From NCBI GenBank assembly GCA_016871715.1, contig VHCO01000049.1:1-37856 (forward strand): DNA of 37,856 nt, written 5' to 3'. The notes beneath the pieces are model-generated. The model saw nothing but the letters and a program-made list of their open reading frames with translations. It did not search any database and was not told the DNA's origin. Within the stretch, counting starts at the first letter, position 1, and each line of letters opens with the position of its first letter. The DNA is from Verrucomicrobiota bacterium (lineage in GTDB: Bacteria; Verrucomicrobiota; Verrucomicrobiia; Limisphaerales; J093). The translations under genes were made by a program, and so were the position numbers. Of this stretch, positions 7,430 through 14,389 are shown piece by piece.

Positions 7430-10400
7430 TTACGGCGTCTCCCGGGGTAACGAAGCGCGAAAGGCGTCCTCGATCGCTCGGGTCCAGCGACTGACTTCCG
7501 CGCGGGGACACAGCAGGACCAGACTGAGCGCTTGTTCGGCGCCGATTTCGATCTCGAGGACGTCGTCGGGCTCGACCAGTGCGGCGCTGTGGAAAGTGAC
7601 CCATCGGCCTGACCGCACTTCGCCGGTGTACAAACCCGGGTCCGGCCATCGGCCTTGTCGCGCCCACCGCACCGTTCCCGCTTCGAGGGGCATGAGCAGC
7701 AGCGCCTGCGCGCGGCGCACGTCGTGGCCATCCAAGCTCAGGATGATGCCCCCGGTCCGATCCTCAGCCACCCACGTGTCACCGGCGCGACAGGCGCCCT
7801 GCACCTCCAGTGCGAGCACCTCCCCGGCCGGCCCGAGCCACACCAGGGCCGGGCGCCGTCGCGCGACGGCGATCGTCAGGGGCGGCGTCGGGTCGGTGAG
7901 CGTGACGGTGCGGCGGTCCGCGGCGGTGTCTGTGTTGAAGAGCACCAGGACCTGACCCCCGTCCTGCAACGGCACCCGGAAGAGATGCAGCGCCGGGTCG
8001 GCCGGGTCCAGCCCCAGCGGTCGGATCCCCGCCCCGGCGAGCACCTGACGGTACAGGGCCAGGTCCACCGCGCGCCGCGCCTCGGTAGCGTGCAACTCCA
8101 GCGGATCCGTGCTGTAGAAGACCCGGCCGCGACCGACGCGGTTCTCGAGCACCAGCGGCGTGCCATCGGCCGTTCGGCGCAGGCACTGGGCGGTGCGCGG
8201 CTGGACGCGGATGGCCGGTTGGTCGGCTGGGTCTTCCGCGCGCACCTGGATGTTGGGGTAAAGCTCAGAGTCGAATCGGACCCCGCAGAGTTCCTCGATG
8301 CGGCCGAGATGCGTTCGTTGTCGGCGCTCGTCGTAGGAGAGATCGCCGGACACGTACAGGACGCCGCCGGCGCGCACCCACTCGAGCAACTGGGCGTAGA
8401 CCGCCTCCGGGATGCAGTACGGCAGCGGATAGTAGATCAGTTTGGCCTGGGGCGGGATCTCGAGGTCAAGTTCGTTGAGGGTGCCGAGGTTGTCGATGTG
8501 GATGGCGAGGGCGAGTTGGATGCTCTGCAGGATGCCCTCGATGACGGTCCATTTGCCACCCCCGAGACGATGGGCGTCGGCCGTTAAGACATAGACCGTC
8601 GCGGGGCGGTGCACCGGCTGGAATTGGCGGAAGAGCAGGCTCTGGTTGCGGTGGACGTAGGCGGTGTCTTTGGGGACGCCGTCGCAAGGATACACCATGC
8701 CCCAGGGGAAAACGCGGTGGGCGTCGTCTTTCCAACACCAATTGTGGATGCGCGCGGCCCCCAGGCCCAACGCGTAATGGGCGATCCCCAAGAACAGCTC
8801 GCGCGCCTCTGTGCCACTGCGCGCGGTATGATACCCGTAGTCGCCGCCGTTGCCCCAGGCCGGGTGCGTCTTCACTCCATACTCGCCCGGGCCACCGGGT
8901 TTCCCGCGAGCGCGCTGATCGTTGTATACGGACACGGCGGGGAAGCGAGCGAGGTCAGCCCCCGGCCGATCGAAGTAGCCGAAGTTGGCGAGGTCGAGTC
9001 CGTCGATGGCCGCAGGCAAATCCACGCCTTGATGCGGCAGTTGGTAAAACTCGGCCGAGGTCGGGTGGTGCGGATCGCTTTGCCGAATAGCGGCAATCAG
9101 GCTCGAGCACCAACGGCGGATGAGCCAAGCCCGGAACTGGTTCAGGTCGTACACCTTCACCTCCGCCCAAGCCCGGTCCCAGTCGTTGAAGTCGGCGGCT
9201 GGGATTTGGCCCAGCGGCTGCGTTGGGGCGTGGTTGCCCCAGGCCGCGCGTAGGTCCGCGTCGGTGGCATAGCGCTGCGCGAGGAACCGATTCCACTCGG
9301 GGGTGAGCGCGTCGCTGAGTTCGCAGCGCAGGTCGCCATTCAGGTAGTAGATCAGACCTGGCACCTGGGCGTAGCGGCGGGCGAAGTCGCGCACGTACTC
9401 GGTCTGTCGTTCGAGTTCGGCGGCCTGTGCGGCGGTGTTGTAGCCGACGAGCAGGCCGGCGAAGTAGGTCTGGTCGTACTTCTGCGCCAGTTGAATGACG
9501 CCGTCCACCTTCCGCAGGAGACGCTCGCGTTGGTCGAGGGTAGCGGGCAGGCCGAACTGGAGGTTCTCGTAGATCTGGACGCCGAGGTCCCGGCGCTGCC
9601 GCATGTCGCGCAACCACTGGAGCGGCGTTTCTCGCGCCGTGGTGAACACGTAGCCCCAATCGTCCGTGCCAAAGAGGAAGGTCGGCCGCTGCCCCAACCG
9701 GAGGTAGTTGTCGCGGACCTCGATCCGCGGCCCGCCGGCCAGGACCGCTTCGTCCCACACCACCAGACCGCTTTCGATGCGGTCCAGCTCGGCCGCGCCG
9801 TCTCGCACATGGGCAGTGAGGTGGCAGAAGTCGGTCGCGAATTGACCCGCGGCCCACTCGAAAACCACCGCGTTCGTTCGCCCTGGCGCCAGTCGGATCT
9901 GCTGCTGCAGCAAGGCTACCGTCCGCCCCGCCCCAACCTCGGAGGTGGCCGACGGGTCAAGGACCCTGACCTCGGGGCCCGCTGCCGGCGCTAGGCAGGT
10001 CGGCCACTCCGCCGCGGGTTCGCCTGCCCGGATCTCGAGCGTGACATCCAGCGTTCGGGTGTGCCGGCCCCCGTTGCACACTGTGGCCCGCACCTGCACC
10101 GGTTCGCCCGGCCGATAACACCCGCGATCGGGCTCGAGGGCGGCCAGGTACGTATCGTTCACCAGCGCCTCGGTCAGGGCCGGCAACGCCGCGCGCAGAC
10201 TCGGGCTCGTCGCGGCGAAGAGGTCGCGGTTGGTCACCCCAAAGAAGGCCCAGCTCGAACCGGCGTAAGGACCCGCGTAATGGCGCAGCAACGCCCCAGC
10301 CGCGCCACGCAACCGACCGTAACCATCGTAGGCATTTACCAAGGGGACCCAGCGCGCTTGATCCAACCCCACTACTCCGGCTGCCGCGTAGCCCGCAACG

Positions 10401-11983
10401 GCCCCTTCGAGTCGCAGCTCTGGCGGCAGGATGCATTGGTCGGGCGCCGGTGCCGAAGACCGGACGCGTTCGAGCGGGTAATCGGCCTGGAACATCCCCA
10501 GTTGATCCGGCGTCACCCGCAGCCCGTCCTCGGGCACGCCGTGTCGGGTGTTGAGCCGCTCGCGCGCCGGCTCGCGGTACCCGAGATGGACCTTGAGGGC
10601 GCGCTCGCCAGTGTGGCGGGTGCGGGATTGGACCTCGCAACGCTGTGGATCGGACCGGTGCCAGGCCTCGAGCGGCGGAGGGGCGGGCTCGAGGTCGGTC
10701 TCGAAATCGGCCTGCCAAAGAACTTGGCCGGTGGCGTCCTCGAGGCGCAGATCGTCGAAGGCGGCCACGCCGCTGCAGCGGTAGAGCCCCGCCCGAACGT
10801 CCACGCGGGCAACCTCCGGGTGCAGCTCGAAGGTGTACCGATAAGGCTGCCAATCGCGCGTGCCCCGGACCTGGCAGAGGTCGCGCCACGCGGGCAGCCG
10901 TCCCGCGGCGTCGTGTTGGTAGATGGCGAAGTAGGCCATGCCCGGCCCGGCGACATGGGCGGCCTTGAGCCAGCCGGTGAAGGTGAGCGGACCCCGCCCG
11001 CGCAGCCTCGACGCGGGAAACTCGTACCGCCATAGCGCATGGTCCGGCTCGGGTGTGACTTCAGAGGTTGGCGGTTGCCAGCCGGTGTCGGTCCGTTCCC
11101 ACAGCTCGTCGAACGCGTAGCCACCCGTCGAGAACAGTTTCCCGCGCCCGCGCAGGAACCGGCGCAGATTGCCCGCCGCTGCGGCGGGAAAACTCGCGCC
11201 GTAAGGGAGCATGAGAACGTCGACGAACCGCGGGTTGAGGTGGAGCGGGTCGGCCAAGTCCGCGGCGGACAGAAACGCCGTTGCGAAGCCGGCTTGGCGG
11301 AGCGTGGCCGCGATGACCGCCGGCGACGCCGCCGCTCCGCTGGCCGGGAGGTCGTCTTTGAAGATGGCCACGCTGCCGCGCGCCCCCGCCAAGAGCCCTA
11401 ACCGGTGCGCCGCGGCGCGCTCGCGTTCGGCCAACTCCCCGAACCGCAGCGGCTCGGGGCCCGCCGTCAGGGTGAAGTCGTCGAACCACGCCACACCCTC
11501 CGCACGGAACAGGCCGCACCGAATCGAGACCGTGCGCGCGTGCGGCACGACGGTGAACGTATGGCGGGCGAATTGCCAGTCGCAGGTGCCGGTGGCCTGG
11601 ACGAAGTCCTGGCTGGTGACGGCGTCATCGAAGTCGTCCAGTTGGTAGACGGCCAGAAAGGCGTAACCCGGCTCCGCTTGGGCGTCGACCTGATCGAGGC
11701 GGTACCGGGCGGCGCAGGTGAAGGTGGCGCCGGGCTCGAGGTCGGCACGGACCAGATCCTGCCGCGCCCACCCGGCCCCGATCCGCAACGCGGGGCCCGC
11801 CCCTTGCGGCCCATCCGCCTCGTCGAGCCGCACCTCGCCGTGCAGCGTCCAGTGGCTGGCGCCGAAATCGAACCCGCCGTTCTCGATGAGGCTGGCCGGG
11901 GCGGCCGCGAGGGGTGGGAGGCACAGGGAGGTCGCGACACCGAGGCCTCCAACCCAACGGGCGCTATGGGTCCACGATTTCAA
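7430..11983 (-). CDS. Large exported multidomain protein with GH42-like (beta-galactosidase-like) core
   Basis: The 1517-residue protein begins with a signal peptide (hydrophobic GGLGVATSLCLPPLAAAPA). Two similar jelly-roll, CBM-like modules follow (about 31-178 and 315-430; each ends in WFDDF/AFDDL). Between them is a ThuA/amidotransferase-like segment, and a beta-sandwich comes later (about 600-720). The core at about 740-1110 resembles a GH42-type TIM barrel, with RFLAQRYATDADLRAAWG and FNDWDRA as in GH42. A flavodoxin-like segment (YYPLPYCIPEAVYAQL) and C-terminal beta modules finish it. Where GH42 enzymes have an Asn-Glu acid/base pair, this protein reads LNGD (about residue 880); a Glu in GEYG (about 1033) could be the nucleophile. 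Activity is therefore uncertain. The start is TTG 11983: an in-frame stop lies just upstream, AGGTGA precedes it, and later starts would lose the signal peptide. Confidence 0.75.
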   Translation of the reverse strand: MKSWTHSARWVGGLGVATSLCLPPLAAAPASLIENGGFDFGASHWTLHGEVRLDEADGPQGAGPALRIGAGWARQDLVRADLEPGATFTCAARYRLDQVDAQAEPGYAFLAVYQLDDFDDAVTSQDFVQATGTCDWQFARHTFTVVPHARTVSIRCGLFRAEGVAWFDDFTLTAGPEPLRFGELAERERAAAHRLGLLAGARGSVAIFKDDLPASGAAASPAVIAATLRQAGFATAFLSAADLADPLHLNPRFVDVLMLPYGASFPAAAAGNLRRFLRGRGKLFSTGGYAFDELWERTDTGWQPPTSEVTPEPDHALWRYEFPASRLRGRGPLTFTGWLKAAHVAGPGMAYFAIYQHDAAGRLPAWRDLCQVRGTRDWQPYRYTFELHPEVARVDVRAGLYRCSGVAAFDDLRLEDATGQVLWQADFETDLEPAPPPLEAWHRSDPQRCEVQSRTRHTGERALKVHLGYREPARERLNTRHGVPEDGLRVTPDQLGMFQADYPLERVRSSAPAPDQCILPPELRLEGAVAGYAAAGVVGLDQARWVPLVNAYDGYGRLRGAAGALLRHYAGPYAGSSWAFFGVTNRDLFAATSPSLRAALPALTEALVNDTYLAALEPDRGCYRPGEPVQVRATVCNGGRHTRTLDVTLEIRAGEPAAEWPTCLAPAAGPEVRVLDPSATSEVGAGRTVALLQQQIRLAPGRTNAVVFEWAAGQFATDFCHLTAHVRDGAAELDRIESGLVVWDEAVLAGGPRIEVRDNYLRLGQRPTFLFGTDDWGYVFTTARETPLQWLRDMRQRRDLGVQIYENLQFGLPATLDQRERLLRKVDGVIQLAQKYDQTYFAGLLVGYNTAAQAAELERQTEYVRDFARRYAQVPGLIYYLNGDLRCELSDALTPEWNRFLAQRYATDADLRAAWGNHAPTQPLGQIPAADFNDWDRAWAEVKVYDLNQFRAWLIRRWCSSLIAAIRQSDPHHPTSAEFYQLPHQGVDLPAAIDGLDLANFGYFDRPGADLARFPAVSVYNDQRARGKPGGPGEYGVKTHPAWGNGGDYGYHTARSGTEARELFLGIAHYALGLGAARIHNWCWKDDAHRVFPWGMVYPCDGVPKDTAYVHRNQSLLFRQFQPVHRPATVYVLTADAHRLGGGKWTVIEGILQSIQLALAIHIDNLGTLNELDLEIPPQAKLIYYPLPYCIPEAVYAQLLEWVRAGGVLYVSGDLSYDERRQRTHLGRIEELCGVRFDSELYPNIQVRAEDPADQPAIRVQPRTAQCLRRTADGTPLVLENRVGRGRVFYSTDPLELHATEARRAVDLALYRQVLAGAGIRPLGLDPADPALHLFRVPLQDGGQVLVLFNTDTAADRRTVTLTDPTPPLTIAVARRRPALVWLGPAGEVLALEVQGACRAGDTWVAEDRTGGIILSLDGHDVRRAQALLLMPLEAGTVRWARQGRWPDPGLYTGEVRSGRWVTFHSAALVEPDDVLEIEIGAEQALSLVLLCPRAEVSRWTRAIEDAFRASLPRETP

Positions 11984-12204
11984 GGGTCACCTTCAGGATC
12001 TGGCGGCCGATACCACCCAAACAGCTCCCAGTCGGGGCGGCTTTCAGGCTTCATCTCCGCCAGCAGGTCCACGTCGCTGCGCTGCGGATCAAAATCCTAC
12101 CGCAAGACCGAACCGAACAGGCTCAGCCGGCGAATGCCCCGCGCCCGGCAGAACTCCGCGATCTTTTCGCGGTCAATTGCGATCGGCAATTCGGCAATGC
12201 TCAC
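11980..12204 (-). pseudogene. Decayed second copy of the MntA-like nucleotidyltransferase
   Basis: From GTG 12204 the frame reads almost exactly like the intact gene at 13491-13802 (SIAELPIAIDREKIAEFCRA, then RLSLFGSVLR). A TAG at 12097-12099 then replaces the CAG codon (Gln36) of the intact copy. After it the frame continues as DFDPQRSDVDLLAEMKPE and soon loses similarity, ending at TGA 11980-11982, where it overlaps the TTG start of the next gene. About 130 nt are clearly similar to the intact copy by eye. A partial tandem duplication followed by decay explains this. Confidence 0.8.
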
Positions 12205-12541
12205 AGGCCCACTCTCGCCAAAATCCGCTCCCCCTGCAACTGTGCAGCGCGAATGGCGGGGCGTACCGGCTGCCTGCAGCAGGCCGAGTTCAGCCGCTGA
12301 ATGGGTTCTCAGTTCCACGCTCATGGCTGTCTTGCCACCGTTGCCAAGGCCCAACTCGACCTCTTCCGCCGATCCAACGTCGGCCTGTGCTGAGACCTTC
12401 GCCCTGCTCAGCGCTACGGCAATCTCGGATTTCGACATCGGCTTGTATCGGAGAAGTGGGCCAACCGGTTCACGCCCCGGAACCGCGCCAGGCGGATGCT
12501 GAACTGCGGGAAATGAGCGCGATTCTCATCCCACTGCGCCC
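12205..12541. other. Degenerate spacer with coding-like scraps
   Basis: These 337 bases between the DprA-like gene and the MntA remnant hold no intact gene. On the minus strand a short coding-like tail (AIRAAQLQGERILARVGL, stop overlapping GTG 12204) could be the end of a lost gene that was once coupled to the MntA copy. The open frame continuing upstream from the remnant to 12438 has no recognisable family. Confidence 0.4.
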
Positions 12542-13144
12542 CTAAACATCGACGGTTGTCCTTCCATGCCGCCGCACGAGATCGCGCAGGGCCTCCAACT
12601 CACCGCCAGGGCTGACATGGACGAAGCACACCTTGGTGGCGATGGCGGCGACGAACTCGTTCCGGAGCTTGGCCAGAGCGGCTGTGACGCGGCGCTGCGT
12701 GGCGCTGAACGGGGACAGAAGCAGGAGCCGTCCGCCTTCCAGGGGACGCTTCCATTCACCGGGCACGCGCAGGTTGACCAGACTGCGGGCCGGACAGATG
12801 ATGATCGGCTGCTTGCCGCGCAACAGGATTCTCAGACACTCCTTCTCCACCGGGGAGTGGAAGCCGCTGATTACCGTCACACCGTCATCCCGCAGCTTCT
12901 TGGCAAGGTCGTAAGCCTTGAGGATCAGGTCGCCGGGGCAGCGGGTGGAGCAGAACAGCGCGACTTTCTCGCCCTTCAGCACATCGGCGTTGCCCCATGC
13001 CTGCAACGTCTGTTGAGCCAGCCCAATTCCTGCCGCCGCCATCCCTGGCGGGTAGCCCGGATCGTCGGGTTTGATGGTGGTCAGCTCCATAGGCAGGGAC
13101 TGTTGCTCGTCGTGCCTTGTGAGCAAGGGGCGACTCCTGCCCAT
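12542..13144 (-). CDS. DprA/Smf-like Rossmann-fold protein
   Basis: The 200-residue protein resembles the central domain of DprA (Smf), which binds single-stranded DNA in transformation; shorter relatives occur in defence islands. Recognisable parts are VALFCSTRCPGDLILKAYDL (family GSR-like turn), DGVTVISGFHSPVEKECLR (the position of the 'SGxAxGID' loop, here SGFHSPVEK), QPIIICPARSL and LLLLSPF. It lacks the N-terminal SAM and C-terminal winged-helix regions of full DprA. ATG 13144 directly abuts the HepT stop codon and has GGGGAAAG upstream; ATG 13090 (MELTTIKPDDPGYP) is an alternative start nearer the fold. It is the last intact gene of the operon. The role is inferred: nucleic-acid or nucleotide sensing linked to the TA pair. 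Confidence 0.75.
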   Translation of the reverse strand: MGRSRPLLTRHDEQQSLPMELTTIKPDDPGYPPGMAAAGIGLAQQTLQAWGNADVLKGEKVALFCSTRCPGDLILKAYDLAKKLRDDGVTVISGFHSPVEKECLRILLRGKQPIIICPARSLVNLRVPGEWKRPLEGGRLLLLSPFSATQRRVTAALAKLRNEFVAAIATKVCFVHVSPGGELEALRDLVRRHGRTTVDV

Positions 13145-13504
13145 TCATCTTTCCCCAGAGGCTTCAAGGTCGTTCAACATCTGCCCGACGGTGGCCAGCA
13201 ACACGGGCACGTCCGTCTTTACCGCGTCCCACAACACCTGATAGTCCACGTCGTCGTACCCGTGGCTCAAGTGGTCGCGCGTCCCCGCGATCTCCTTCCA
13301 CGGCACGGCGCGATAGCGGTCCCGCAACTCGGGCGGCAACCGTTTGACGCCCTCGCCCAGTATCTCGATGAACCGCTCCAAGGCGGCGGTGGCCTGCCAG
13401 TCCTTGAGCAGTGCTTCCAGCGTCTTGTCCGCGCAGATGTCCTGCGCCCGTCGGGCGGCATCCCGAATCTGGCGCAACGTGGCGCGGGGATCATGGGTGC
13501 TCAT
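13145..13504 (-). CDS. hepT: HepT-like toxin (HEPN/DUF86 family)
   Basis: This 119-residue all-alpha protein carries the HEPN ribonuclease motif RX4HXY as RDHLSHGY (Arg76, His81, Tyr83), the hallmark of HepT toxins. In studied pairs the partner MntA transfers AMP to the Tyr of this motif and silences the toxin. Its start (ATG 13504) lies 14 nt inside the upstream MntA-like gene, so the two are translationally coupled as expected for a toxin-antitoxin pair. The stop abuts the DprA-like start. Length is typical. The RNA target is not known. Confidence 0.9.
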   Translation of the reverse strand: MSTHDPRATLRQIRDAARRAQDICADKTLEALLKDWQATAALERFIEILGEGVKRLPPELRDRYRAVPWKEIAGTRDHLSHGYDDVDYQVLWDAVKTDVPVLLATVGQMLNDLEASGER

Positions 13505-13802
13505 AGATGGTCACAGCTTCCCGCCGCACCGCACCTTCGATGTGCCGGTTGAGACGCGAACAGAAGTCCACCTTTCGCCCAAGGATTTCCGACAACTGCT
13601 CGCCATAGCCAAAGTAGCGAAATCCCACGCCCTCCAACGCGCCCGGTTCGAATTCCGCCAGCACATCCACGTCACTGCGATGGGGATCGAAATCCTGGCG
13701 CAACACCGAACCGAACAGGCTTAACCGGCGGATGCCCCGCGCCCGGCAGAACTCCGCGATCTTCTCGCGGTCGATTCCGATCGGCAATTCGGCAATACTC
13801 AT
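13491..13802 (-). CDS. mntA: MntA-like minimal nucleotidyltransferase (antitoxin)
   Basis: The 103-residue protein has the nucleotidyltransferase signature LFGSVLRQDF followed by RSDVDVLAEF. Gly31-Ser32 and the metal-binding Asp44 and Asp46 are spaced GSX11DXD, one residue longer than the usual GSX10DXD; DxD relatives with this 'FDPxRSD' loop are common. It should AMPylate the HepT partner encoded next. Its ATG overlaps the stop of the upstream gene (ATGA), and its end overlaps hepT by 14 nt. A broken paralogue lies at 11980-12204. Confidence 0.9.
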   Translation of the reverse strand: MSIAELPIGIDREKIAEFCRARGIRRLSLFGSVLRQDFDPHRSDVDVLAEFEPGALEGVGFRYFGYGEQLSEILGRKVDFCSRLNRHIEGAVRREAVTIYEHP

Positions 13803-14389
13803 GGAGTCAGTCTCACCACATTTGGCTGATCATGCAACCCTCCAGCAAAAATTGCGGCAGTGCGCACCGGGGTCAGCACTTCGGGCGGGGCGTTGCGGAT
13901 GTATTCGAGCGCGGATTCCTGCTGCGGGGCGGGCAGGCCCTGCAAGGAGCGCACGGCGGCGGCGGGTGAGAGCGGCACGTTGATCCGGTCCTTGAACCGG
14001 CGACCGAGGGCGGTCCAGACCACGGCGTCGAATCCCTTTTCCGCCGCCCAAGTTTTGATGCGCTCGCAGGTGGCGGGATGGCGTTCTGCGGCTCTGGGGC
14101 TGACGCGCCGGGTTGCCATTTCAACAAATCCGATGTTTTCTGCCGGGCAACCTTCGCGCTCTTGGAGGTCGGCGACAGCTTCGCCAAGGGTTGAACGTGG
14201 GCTGAGAGCGTAGCACGTCGATACATCCACCCCGTAGCGTTCATCGATGACCAGGGTGAGCCTGCCGTTGTCCGAAATGCGGCTGAACTCGATGGGGAGC
14301 ACCGGGCCGTCCTGCTGCCACTTGCCGGAGATGGGCAGGCCACGCGGATTCCAAATCAGTGAACCCCAGGCGAGAATGGCGATGCTCAT
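13799..14389 (-). CDS. Unknown protein, possibly gamma-glutamylcyclotransferase-like
   Basis: The 196-residue protein starts MSIAILAWGSLIWNPRGLP, resembling the first strand and 'YGSL' loop of gamma-glutamylcyclotransferase (AIG2/BtrG-like) folds. IEFSRISDNGRLTLVID and DAVVWTALGRRFKDR follow. No catalytic Glu can be assigned with confidence, so the family link is tentative. It is soluble, with no signal peptide or membrane segment. It is joined by ATGA overlaps to the methyltransferase gene upstream and mntA downstream, so it is a fixed part of the operon. Its job there is unknown. Confidence 0.7.
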   Translation of the reverse strand: MSIAILAWGSLIWNPRGLPISGKWQQDGPVLPIEFSRISDNGRLTLVIDERYGVDVSTCYALSPRSTLGEAVADLQEREGCPAENIGFVEMATRRVSPRAAERHPATCERIKTWAAEKGFDAVVWTALGRRFKDRINVPLSPAAAVRSLQGLPAPQQESALEYIRNAPPEVLTPVRTAAIFAGGLHDQPNVVRLTP

